Shown: piece by piece, positions 1-7,264 of the stretch | Layout of the letters: each line of letters starts with the position of its first letter | How positions within the stretch are numbered: position 1 is the stretch's first letter | Source of the DNA: Betaproteobacteria bacterium | GTDB taxonomy: Bacteria; Pseudomonadota; Gammaproteobacteria; Burkholderiales; Casimicrobiaceae | Assembly: GCA_016704895.1 (NCBI GenBank) | Contig: JADIZG010000054.1 | Coordinates: forward strand, 1 to 14,111 | Direction of reading: 5' to 3' | Length of the DNA: 14,111 nt | Made by a program: the position numbers and the translations under genes | The notes under the pieces: generated by a model | Told to the model about the DNA's origin: nothing | The model's database searches: none | The model's input: only the letters and a program-made list of their open reading frames with translations

Positions 1-114
1 TCACCCTTCGCGGTGCCGGCGACGACCGGCGTCGATCCATGGCGGTCACTGGCGCCGGCCTGCCGTAGCGGGGAAAATGCAGCTGGCTTCTTCGACGGCA
101 GCGCGAGATGAGTC

Positions 115-1302
115 GTGAGCAGTATCCATTTCCTTGCGTCGACCCGGGCCCGTGCGCAGGTCGGGGAATCGTCGAGTCGGGCCGATGCGCTGCCTTCGAC
201 CCCCACGCGCTGGATCAGGAGTCCGGCCTGGGACTTCGTCTGGATCCTGAATGCGTTGTGGCTGGCCCCGCTGGTCCTGCTGCTGGCGCAGGGTCATGAC
301 GACGTGCGCGCCAGCCCGGTGGACGTCTTGTTCTTCGCGCTCGCGGTACCCCTGTGGTTCGGCCACCGCGTCTCGTCGGCCTGGCTGGCGTACGCGACCC
401 CGGCCTACCGCCACGTGCTCGCCACGCAGCGTCTGCGCTTCGTCGTGGCCCCGCTGGCCATTGCCGCGGCCTGCTTCGCCCTGCTGCTCGCTCCCGAGAG
501 CGTGCTGCCGATGCCGTTGACCGAGCGCGTGGTCTGGCTCGCCGTCGTGGACTACCTGCTGGTGAGTTACCACTTCGCCGCGCAGCACTTCGGGCTGCTC
601 AGCCTCTATCGCGCACGCGCTGGACGGGCGTCGGACCCGATCGCGCGACGGCTCGATCGGTGGTTCGCGCTCGTCGTGGGCGGCGGTTTCGTCGTGGTCG
701 CCGAGGCGCTGGCCGGATCGATCGTCTTCCAGGACCGCTGGATCGATCCGCTGCTGGGAGCGGACGGGGCGGACATGCTCGCGCGCACGTTGCACGATGG
801 CAGCATCGTTCTCGTCGTGATCCTGACCGTCCTGATGCTGCGCGTCGAGCTGCGTTCGCAGCGCCCGTCGCTGCCGCGCATGGCCTACGTCGTCGGCGTC
901 TCTCGGCCATGGTGCTCTTCGCCTTTTCTCGCGCGCGCCCTTCCTGTTCATCGTGCTGTGGGCGTGCGGCACTGGAGCGCCGCGATGGGACTCGCCTCGC
1001 TCGCGGCTTCCGGCGAAGGCGCAGGCGCCTGGCGCGCACTGGCAGCGGCTGCTCGCGCCGTCAATCGGCGCGGTTGGGCGGTTCTGCTCGTGCTCGCCGT
1101 CCTCTCCACCCTGCTCTTGCCGGTGATGGAGGTGCAGGCCGTGACCGACGAATACGTCTACGCCGACCGCATCTTCGGCGATGCGGCGCTGTGGCTGCGC
1201 TCCTCGCCCTTCGTACCGGCGCTGCTGGCACTGGGCTTCGCGAGCGGCTTCATCCACTACCTGCTGGATCGCGCCGCCTTCCGCTTCTCCTCGCCGGCAT
1301 GA
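115..1302 (+). CDS. Polytopic inner-membrane protein of unknown function, with local frameshifts
   Basis: About 395 residues reading from a GTG at 115. An ATG at 108 lies in another frame and soon stops. Hydrophobic helices are visible at about residues 41-60, 69-85, 108-126 and 139-162, with more in the second half, so this is a multi-pass membrane protein. A histidine-containing stretch YHFAAQHFGLLSLYR (about 151-165) and a C-terminal FIHYLLDRAAFRFS look like conserved features of an unknown membrane family. I do not recognise the function. Between about 895 and 960 the frame loses hydrophobicity, whereas the two other frames read SAMVLFAFS and then FLFIVLWA, after which the original frame resumes at HWSAAMGLA. 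This suggests several compensating indels that hide one transmembrane helix. The gene converges on the lipoprotein-like gene downstream. Confidence 0.6.
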   Translation: MSSIHFLASTRARAQVGESSSRADALPSTPTRWIRSPAWDFVWILNALWLAPLVLLLAQGHDDVRASPVDVLFFALAVPLWFGHRVSSAWLAYATPAYRHVLATQRLRFVVAPLAIAAACFALLLAPESVLPMPLTERVVWLAVVDYLLVSYHFAAQHFGLLSLYRARAGRASDPIARRLDRWFALVVGGGFVVVAEALAGSIVFQDRWIDPLLGADGADMLARTLHDGSIVLVVILTVLMLRVELRSQRPSLPRMAYVVGVSRPWCSSPFLARALPVHRAVGVRHWSAAMGLASLAASGEGAGAWRALAAAARAVNRRGWAVLLVLAVLSTLLLPVMEVQAVTDEYVYADRIFGDAALWLRSSPFVPALLALGFASGFIHYLLDRAAFRFSSPA

Positions 1303-1382
1303 GGGAGGCCGCCCGCAGCCTGCTGCGGCCGAGACATCCACGCTCATGGCGAGCCCTCGATGCGACATGTGCGCTGACGGGC

Positions 1383-2171
1383 CTAGATCGGCAGGAACAC
1401 GGCCGTCGCCAGCGTCTGCACGACGCGCCTGATCGTGCGGTTCGCGCGCTGCGCGGCGATCAGCGCCATCACGTCCTGGCAGGCGATGATCTTGCCCAAC
1501 TCCCGCTCGAACGACAGGTTGGGTGCCGCGCCCGCCATCTCGTTGGACAGGATCAGCAGCCCGCCGCCCGGGTCCCGTGCGTTCCGCGAGCTTCCGCCGC
1601 GATCTCGACGTTGCGCGCCGAGTTGTAGAACTTCTGGGCATCGAGGGAGTCGGTGATGTAGAACTCGGTCTTGCCGCCGCAGGCAGGGAAGATCATGCTC
1701 GCGAGCCCGACGCCGAACGAACACGCGGTCGCCGGGATGGTCGACGCGAAGCGCGAGGACGATCGCGTCGCTGCCCCGTACGTAGTGGAGCTCCGGGAAG
1801 TTGAACTGCCGCTGCGGGTCGAAGGCCGTCGCGACGGCGGCATCCGCGCTCGCGAAATGGCCCTTGCGCCACTCGCGCGGGTTGCGCCGGTAGAGCTTCT
1901 CCATCAGCAGGCGGGCCGACGCGAGGCTTTCCTTCGCGAGGATCTCCGACGCCATGTCGATGTCCGACTTGGCGGCGTCGGAAGCGCGGAAGCCCTGCTC
2001 GGTCGGAAGCGCGCGTTTGCCGGTCGAGGGCGCGGCGGGAGGATACGTCGGCGTCGTGGTGCAGGCCGGAACGGCCGCGGCGAACGCCAGCGCCAGGCGC
2101 TTCAGTGCGGCGCGTCGACTGCCAGCCGCCCGTTCCCCCGATCGCTTTCCCCCAATCCGGCCCCCGAACAT
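1383..2171 (-). CDS. Conserved lipoprotein-like protein of unknown function, frameshifted in the middle
   Basis: The N-terminus carries a basic stretch, then LKRLALAFAAAVPAC followed by a TTTPTYPPAAPS linker, which fits a lipoprotein signal although the lipobox (V-P-A-C) is imperfect. Conserved-looking blocks are LYRRNPREWRKG, FPELHYVRGSDAIVLALR and FERELGKIIACQDVMALIA, with an NRTIRRVVQTLATAVFLPI C-terminus. The middle block FGVGLASMIFPACGG, followed by TEFYITDSLDAQKFYNSAR, is read in a different frame, so indels lie near 1711-1730 and again near 1580-1605. Both ends share one frame, so the indels compensate. The upstream ATG at 2171 gives a long basic n-region. A sequence ACTGAAGCGC near 2105 differs by one C from a natural ATG-Lys-Arg start. 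I recall similar signal-peptide proteins in Burkholderiales but know no function. Confidence 0.6.
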   Translation of the reverse strand: MFGGRIGGKRSGERAAGSRRAALKRLALAFAAAVPACTTTPTYPPAAPSTGKRALPTEQGFRASDAAKSDIDMASEILAKESLASARLLMEKLYRRNPREWRKGHFASADAAVATAFDPQRQFNFPELHYVRGSDAIVLALRVDHPGDRVFVRRRAREHDLPCLRRQDRVLHHRLPRCPEVLQLGAQRRDRGGSSRNARDPGGGLLILSNEMAGAAPNLSFERELGKIIACQDVMALIAAQRANRTIRRVVQTLATAVFLPI

Positions 2172-2276
2172 TGGCTGCGTCGCGACCGCGCAGTTTCCTC
2201 GAAAGCTTAGCGCATTTCCCCTGTCGCGCGTCCGACCGCAAGGCGTTCGGGTGCCCGGCGATCCAACGTTGTCGGG

Positions 2277-3432
2277 TCAGCGCACCGCGATGCGCCAGAG
2301 CGACGTCACCTCGGCTGCGCGCGCCGCGTGGAGCGGATCGGCTTCGTCGGACACCTTCGGATGGACCGGCCGCGCATCGATGCGGTCCACGACCTTCAGC
2401 CCCGCAGCATCGATCCAGGAGAGCAACTCCGATCGCGGCCGAAGCCCCAGGTGCTCAGCGAGATCCGACAGGATCAGCCAGCCCTCGCCTCCCGGCGCCA
2501 GGTGCTCGGGCAGTGCGCGCAGGAACTCGCGCAGCATGCGGCTCTCGGGGTCGAAGATGCCATGCTCGATCGGCGAGCTCGGCCGCGCAGGAACCCAGCG
2601 AGGGTTGCACACGACGAGCGCGGCCCGCCGTCAGGAAACAGATCGGCCTGCACGAGCTCCACCTGCTCCGCCAAGCCGAGGCGCTCGAGGTTGTCGCGAG
2701 CGCACGCCAGCGCGCGCGGGTCCAGGTCGGTGGCGACCACGCGCCCGACGCCGCGGCGCGCGAGCACGGTGGCCAGCACGCCGGTTCCGGTGCCGATGTC
2801 GAACGCCACGCCGGACGACGACAGCGCGGCGGGCAGGGAGGCCTTGGCGACGAGATCGACGTACTCGCGGCGGATGGGCGCGAATACGCCGTAGTGCGGA
2901 TGGATCCGTCCGCCGACCGCCGGAATTTCGATGCCCTTGCTGCGCCACTCGTGCGCGCCGATGAGGCCCAGCAGCTCGCGCAGCGAGACGATGCAGCCTT
3001 CAGCCCGGCCCCCAGGCTTCCGCGCAGGCTCGACCGACGTCAGGCGCGCGCCGCAGCAGGACGCGGTAGTCCCGCGTCGACCGGGATCAGCAGCATGCCC
3101 AGCGTGCGCGCGCGCTGCGACTGGGCCTGGCGATGCAGATGGAACGCTTCGGCGGGCGTGGGGGGCGTCGCCGATTCGGCCGGCTTCTTCGGCTTGCGCG
3201 GCTGACGATCGGCGCGGCTCGCGAGAGCGATCAGCATCTGCCTCGCGTTCTGGAAATCGCTCCGCCACAGCAGCGCGGTGCCCTGGCACGCGAGGCCGTA
3301 CGCCTCGTCGGCGGTCATGCGGTCGTCGGCGACGACCACGCGCTTGGGCGGCGGCACGCCGCGCTCCGAGCGCCAGCGCGCCGAATGCTCGACGCCGCCC
3401 TCGGTCCAGTGCACGACCGGATGCGGAGCCAC
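2277..3432 (-). CDS. Class I SAM-dependent methyltransferase with an N-terminal extension, frameshifted
   Basis: A two-part protein of about 385 residues. The N-terminal part (3432 to about 3075) has ARWRSERGVPPPKRVVVADD, ACQGTALLWRSDFQNARQ and RQAQSQRARTLGMLLIPVD. The C-terminal part is a HemK/PrmA-like methyltransferase: GRIHPHYGVFAPIRREYVDL, the SAM-binding FDIGTGTGVLATVLARRG, the acidic ATDLDPRALACARDN and a catalytic-type motif reading NPRW. Three frame changes are needed, near 3072, 3005 and 2628, each explained by a one-base indel. The GTG start at 3432 overlaps the TAG of the pyrophosphohydrolase by one base (TAGTG), implying translational coupling. The substrate is unknown. NPP[FYW] enzymes often methylate N atoms of Gln, adenine or guanine, so an RNA or protein amide target is an inference only. 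Confidence 0.75.
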
Positions 3433-3780
3433 TAGAGTTCCGTGTATTTCTTGCTGCTTCCGCGCGCCTTGTCCGCCGGATACTTCGCGGCGTTCGCGAC
3501 GATCTTGCGGTTGGCCGCGGCGACCAGATCGATGCCCAGCTTGTCGCTCAGGCGGATCAGGTAAAGCAGCACGTCGGCGATCTCGTCCCGCCGCCGCCGT
3601 GCGCTTCCGGCGAGAGGTCGCGGCTCTGCGCTTCCGGTGAGCCATTGGAAGATCTCCGAGCAGCTCGCCCGCTTCCGCCGACAGCGCCATCGCGAGGTTC
3701 TTCGGCGAATGGAACTGGTCCCAGTCGCGCGCGGCGGCGAACGCGCGAAGCTGGTCGCGCAGGTTGTCGAGCTCCGTCAC
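3432..3780 (-). CDS. MazG-like / DCTPP1-type nucleotide pyrophosphohydrolase, frameshifted
   Basis: A small all-alpha NTP pyrophosphohydrolase of about 116 residues, predicted to hydrolyse dCTP or related (modified) nucleotides to the monophosphate and PPi. Family signs are FHSPKNLAMALSAEAGELL, then EIFQWLT in another frame, DEIADVLLYLIRLSDKLGID, and a C-terminus KYPADKARGSSKKYTEL that resembles the end of human DCTPP1. The acidic EAGEL and DEIAD residues are the expected magnesium ligands. A one-base insertion near 3654-3658 separates the two halves; a second pair of compensating indels near 3590-3620 is possible because another frame reads AQSRDLSPEA there. The GTG at 3780 is chosen as the start; it lies 31 bases after the pseudouridine synthase stop. 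The stop overlaps the methyltransferase start. Its likely role is nucleotide-pool sanitation. Confidence 0.75.
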
Positions 3781-3811
3781 GTCCGTCTCACGCTGCGCTC
3801 GTGCGGAACGC

Positions 3812-5020
3812 TCAGAACTTCTCGTCGCGCCGGAGGTAGCGCCACTGGCCCACGGGCAACGGTCCGAGCAGGACGCTGCCGCTGCGCACGCGTTCAGGCC
3901 GGTCACCGTGAGGCCGACCAGCTCGCACATGCGGCGGATCTGGCGCTTCCGGCCCTCGCGCAGCACGACCGAAGCTGGTCCTCGTTCTGCCACGACACGC
4001 GCGCGGGCTTGAGCTTGACGCCGTCGAGCTCCAGGCCGTGCTGCAGCAGCTTCATTCCTTCGCCGGACAGCTTGCCCTCGACGCGCACCAGGTACTCCTT
4101 CTCGATCGCCGAGTCGCGGCCGATCAGGAGCTTCGCGATGCGGCCGTCCTGCGTGAACACGAGGAGCCCGGTCGAGTCGATGTCGAGCCGCCCCGCGGGC
4201 GCGAGCCCGCGCAGGTGGCCGGGCTTGAACGTGGTCGGCGACGGATCGGCGGCCCAGCGATTCTCCGGCCGGATCAGCACCATCGCGGGCTGGTGGCCAT
4301 CCTCCGCCTGGCCGGAGACGTAGCCGATCGGCTTGTTGAGCAGGATCGTCACCTGCTCGCTCTGGTGCTTCGACGCCGCCGGATCGACCTCGATGCGCGC
4401 GTGCGGCGACACGCGCGTGCCGAGCGTGTCGACGACCTTGCCGTCGACCTGACCCAGCCGTTCTCGATCCATTCGTCGGCTTCGCGTCGCGAGCACCTGG
4501 CCAAGCTCGCTCATCCCGCTTCGACAGGCGCGGGTCGTCGGGATTATCGTGACGGGGGCCGCGGCGGCACGGGCGCCGACGGCGGCGGACGCATCGGCGA
4601 CACCGGTTTCGGATGCGAGGACCGTCGCTGCCGTACGCCCGTCGCGGGCGCTGTGCTCGCTCCGGGCGCCGGCATTGCGTGGGAGCCGAACGCCCGCTTC
4701 ATTCCGGACGCGGAGTCCCGTTTCGTTCGATCCGAGGTACCGCCCGACGGCGCTGCGCGGCGTGCGCCCGGGGAAGGTGCGTCCCCACGCTTGCCGCCCG
4801 ATGCGGGCCGCTTGCGCCGGCGCGTGCCCGCCGCCGGGGTCGCGACGGGCGTCGAGGCCGGGGCGGGAGTGAGGGACGGCGCGGCTGGCGCGGCGGCCGC
4901 CGCCGAAGGCGTCTTCGGCGGCTTCTTGCCCTGGTGCGCGCGCCAGGCGCGCGAGGTCGGCGCCTTCGGGGCGGCGGTCGGATCGACCGGCTTGACGATC
5001 TTGAGGGTGGGTCGGGCCAT
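3812..5020 (-). CDS. RluF/RsuA-family rRNA pseudouridine synthase with a long disordered N-terminal extension, multiply frameshifted
   Basis: Isomerises a specific rRNA uridine to pseudouridine. The S4 RNA-binding domain can be pieced together as RLSKR (near 4520-4535), MSELG (4514), CSRREADEWIENGWV and VDGKVVDTLGTRV. The catalytic domain has VTILLNKPIGYVSGQAEDG, AGRLDIDSTGLLVFTQDG with the catalytic Asp of GRLD, EKEYLVRVEG and REGRKRQIRRMCELVGLTVTGL, ending GPLPVGQWRYLRRDEKF. Before it lies about 157 residues rich in Ala, Pro, Lys and Arg, starting MARPTLKIVKPVDPT at ATG 5020. That frame ends at a TAA at 4544, but the RLSKR block continues directly in the next frame, so I read one gene. One-base indels are inferred near 4550, 4516, 4495, 4450, 3970 and 3892. 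RluF-like is the closest subfamily I can name. Confidence 0.8.
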
Positions 5021-5056
5021 GGGCGAGATGGGGCGCAGATGCGGCGACAACCTCGC

Positions 5057-5085
5057 ATCATAGCGGGCCGGCGGTGCCGCGTCGC
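5057..5085 (-). promoter_or_regulatory. Candidate sigma-70 promoter for the pseudouridine synthase operon
   Basis: On the minus strand TATGAT (5062-5057) matches the -10 consensus at five of six bases. A weak GCGACG lies 17 bases upstream at 5085-5080, in the -35 position. The predicted start would be near 5050, about 30 bases before the ATG at 5020. The site lies in the 111-base divergent gap shared with the RIO kinase gene. The -35 match is poor, so this is a position-supported guess. Confidence 0.35.
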
Positions 5086-5118
5086 CCGCCCTTCCCCGCT
5101 GCCGGCGGGGCGCTCGCG

Positions 5119-5124
5119 TATATT
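5119..5124 (+). promoter_or_regulatory. Candidate -10 box of the RIO kinase gene, possibly giving a leaderless mRNA
   Basis: TATATT stands out in a very GC-rich gap and matches the -10 consensus at five of six bases. It ends only seven bases before the ATG at 5132, so the expected transcription start falls at or next to that ATG. I see no Shine-Dalgarno sequence between it and the ATG and no good -35 box at 5096-5101. If the box is used, the kinase would be translated from a leaderless message. Confidence 0.35.
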
Positions 5125-5131
5125 GCGGTGC

Positions 5132-5980
5132 ATGAAAATCCCCAAACGGCTCAGGCCGCTCGTCGAGGAGGGCGTGATCGACTCGGTCGTGCGCCAGCTC
5201 ATGAGCGGCAAGGAAGCGATGGTGTTCGTCGTGCGATGCGGCGAGGAAACGCGCTGCGCGAAGGTCTACAAGGAAGCCGACAAGCGCAGCTTCCGGCAGG
5301 CCGTCGACTACACGGAGAACCGCCGGACGAAGAACAGCCGGCAGGCGCGCGCGATGGCCAAGGGCACGCGCTTCGGCCGGGAAGCGCAGGAGCAGGCGTG
5401 GCAAAGCGCCGAGGTCGGTGCGCTGTTCCGCCTCGCGGCCGCGGGCGTGCGCGTGCCGCGACCCTACAACTTCCACGCGGGCGTGCTGCTGATGGAGCTC
5501 GTCGCCGACGAGGAGGGCAACGCCGCGCCGCGCCTGAACGACGTGGAGCTCACGCCGGAGATCGCGGTCGACCTGCATGGACGCCTCATCCGCGAAGTCG
5601 TCCGCATGCTGGCCGCCGGCGTCGTGCACGGCGACCTGAGCGAGTTCAACATCCTGCTCGGCGCCGACGGACCCGTGATCATCGACCTGCCGCAGGCGGT
5701 GGATGCGGCGGGCAACAACCACGCGAAGCGCATGCTGATTCGCGACGTCGACAACCTGCGCCGGTTCTTCGGACGGTTCGCGCCCGAGCTCCTCGCCACC
5801 GACTACGGCAACGAGATCTGGGCGCTCTACGAGTCGGGCGCGTTGCAGCCGGACACGCCCCTCACCGGAGGCTACGAGCGTGTCGAGAAGGCGGTCGACC
5901 TGGACGGCGTCCTGCGCGAGATCGACGACGTGCGGCTCGAGGAAGCCGCGCGGCAGTCCCGGTTGAGCGAGCGCGGCTAG
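5132..5980 (+). CDS. RIO1-like protein serine kinase (PA4780 family)
   Basis: A 282-residue cytoplasmic atypical kinase, intact and of normal length for the bacterial PA4780-type family. It begins MKIPKRLRPLVEEGVIDSVV. The ATP-binding loop is SGKEAMVF (residues 25-32), the ATP-positioning lysine is K44 in CAKVYK, the catalytic loop is HGDLSEFN (166-173, catalytic D168 and N173), and the metal-binding motif is IDLPQ (184-188, D185). The flexible segment KNSRQARAMAKGTRFGR is typical of the family. Archaeal and eukaryotic RIO kinases act in ribosome maturation; the bacterial role is not established. It is followed after 12 bases by the RlmN-like gene, so the two are probably one transcript. The ATG at 5132 is preferred because the family signature begins there and the upstream reading frame is non-homologous. 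Confidence 0.92.
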   Translation: MKIPKRLRPLVEEGVIDSVVRQLMSGKEAMVFVVRCGEETRCAKVYKEADKRSFRQAVDYTENRRTKNSRQARAMAKGTRFGREAQEQAWQSAEVGALFRLAAAGVRVPRPYNFHAGVLLMELVADEEGNAAPRLNDVELTPEIAVDLHGRLIREVVRMLAAGVVHGDLSEFNILLGADGPVIIDLPQAVDAAGNNHAKRMLIRDVDNLRRFFGRFAPELLATDYGNEIWALYESGALQPDTPLTGGYERVEKAVDLDGVLREIDDVRLEEAARQSRLSERG

Positions 5981-5992
5981 GGCGGCTCCGAC

Positions 5993-7072
5993 GTGAAGCT
6001 CGACTCGATCCGATCCCGCCTGCGCGAGCTGGGCGCGAGCCGCTGTCACGAGCGGCAGGTGCTGCGCGCGTGGACGCAGGCGCTGCCGCTGGACAGCGGC
6101 CCGCGTCGGGCCGAGGGCTTCCTTCCCCGGCGGCTGCGTGACGCGTTGCCCGCGTTCGCCGCGGAGCTGGGCGCGTTGGCGCGGCTGCGGTCCCGCCATG
6201 CCGGCGACGACGGCGCCACGCGCATGCTCGTCGAATTGAGCGACGGACAGGCCGTCGAGAGCGTGCTCTTGCCGCGCGGGGGCCTGTGCGTGTCGACGCA
6301 GGTGGGGTGCGCCGTCGGCTGCGTGTTCTGCATGACGGGCCGCGAAGGGCTGCAGCGCCAGCTGGGCAGCGCCGAGATCGTCGCGCAGGTGGCGCTGGCC
6401 CGGCGCTTCCGACCAGTAAAGAAAGTCGTGTTCATGGGCATGGGCGAGCCGGCGCACAACCTGGACAACGTGCTGGAAGCCATCGACCTGCTCGGCACCG
6501 AGGGCGGCATCGCGCACAAGAACCTGGTCTTCTCGACCGTCGGCGACCTGCGCGTGTTCGAGCGGCTGCCGCAGGGGCGCGTCCGGCCCGCGCTGGCGAT
6601 CTCGCTGCACTCGACGTTCGCCGCGAAGCGCGCGGAGCTGCTGCCGCGCGCGCCGCGCATCGACCCCGCCGAGCTCGTCGAGCTGGGGGAGCGCTACGCG
6701 CGCGCCACGCACTATCCGATCCAGTACCAGTGGACGCTGCTGGAAGGCGTGAACGACGGCGACGACGAACTGGACGGCATCGCCCGGCTGCTCGCCGGGA
6801 AATACGCGGTGATGAACCTCATCCACTACAACGCCGTGGCCGGACTCGCGTACCAGCGCATCGCTCCAGAGCGCGCGGCAGCGATTGCGCACGCGCTCTA
6901 CCGGCGGGGCGTCCTCACGAAGCTGCGCGATTCCGCAGGACAGGATGTCGAAGGCGGCTGCGGGCAGCTGCGGGCGCGTGCGCCTCGACCGCAGGCCGTG
7001 ACGGTGCATCGGAGGGACGCGGACGTCGGGGCACGCAGCCAGCCGGCTGGCGCGCGCTCGGCCGGCGGGTGA
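5993..7072 (+). CDS. RlmN/Cfr-family radical SAM RNA methyltransferase paralogue
   Basis: A 359-residue iron-sulphur radical SAM enzyme predicted to methylate an adenine carbon in RNA. The cluster motif CAVGCVFC supplies C106, C110 and C113. C99, seven residues before the cluster, corresponds to E. coli RlmN C118, and C333 in GGCGQLRARA corresponds to the methyl-carrying C355. MGMGEPAHN (149-156 region) is the SAM-binding GEP motif, and LAISLHST and YAVMNLIHYN are further family blocks. All catalytic residues are present, so it should be active. It lacks the usual RlmN gene context and starts MKLDSIRSRLRELGASRCHE, typical of a second lineage annotated only as RNA methyltransferase, so 23S A2503 need not be its target. 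The GTG start lies 12 bases after the kinase stop. The last 20 residues are low-complexity. Confidence 0.88.
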   Translation: MKLDSIRSRLRELGASRCHERQVLRAWTQALPLDSGPRRAEGFLPRRLRDALPAFAAELGALARLRSRHAGDDGATRMLVELSDGQAVESVLLPRGGLCVSTQVGCAVGCVFCMTGREGLQRQLGSAEIVAQVALARRFRPVKKVVFMGMGEPAHNLDNVLEAIDLLGTEGGIAHKNLVFSTVGDLRVFERLPQGRVRPALAISLHSTFAAKRAELLPRAPRIDPAELVELGERYARATHYPIQYQWTLLEGVNDGDDELDGIARLLAGKYAVMNLIHYNAVAGLAYQRIAPERAAAIAHALYRRGVLTKLRDSAGQDVEGGCGQLRARAPRPQAVTVHRRDADVGARSQPAGARSAGG

Positions 7073-7084
7073 CGCGACGGGCCG

Positions 7085-7264
7085 CTACTCCTCGTACGCC
7101 TTGCGCAGGAGCACCGGCCAACGCCTGATTCGCGCACGAGGTCGCGGCGGTGCGGGAATCGCCGGGCCACCGCGTCGACGTCGGGCTGGCCCGACCCGAC
7201 GGGAGTCGATCCTCGGCGCGGTGCATCGACGGGTCGTCTGCGCGCGCCGCGCGTGCGTGATCAC
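7085..7264 (-). CDS. Doubtful small arginine-rich ORF downstream of the 7261-7842 gene
   Basis: A 59-codon frame starts at a GTG that overlaps the preceding gene's TGA in the arrangement GTGA and ends RRWPVLLRKAYEE. It is very rich in Arg and Pro, as chance frames in GC-rich DNA often are. In the other minus frames of the same stretch the sequence reads more protein-like (MHRAEDRLPSGR, then PDVDAVARRFPHRRDLVRE), so the real product may be a small protein of about 55-60 residues assembled across frameshifts and ending in the same KAYEE tail. I do not recognise it. It is listed because nothing else occupies 7073-7260. Confidence 0.22.
   Translation of the reverse strand: MITHARRAQTTRRCTAPRIDSRRVGPARRRRGGPAIPAPPRPRARIRRWPVLLRKAYEE

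Noticed and set aside
46..1641. A 531-codon open frame on the minus strand
   Set aside because: It is opposite to a membrane-protein gene with clear helices, is very rich in Arg, Gln, Gly and His, and has no recognisable domain. It is a typical antisense shadow in GC-rich DNA.
2631..3289. Several plus- and minus-strand frames overlapping the methyltransferase
   Set aside because: They carry no conserved motifs, while the methyltransferase motifs run continuously across the region once indels are allowed.
4544..7009. An 821-codon minus-strand open frame
   Set aside because: Only its last 159 codons (from ATG 5020) look real, as the N-terminal extension of the pseudouridine synthase. The rest is antisense to the RIO kinase and RlmN-like genes.
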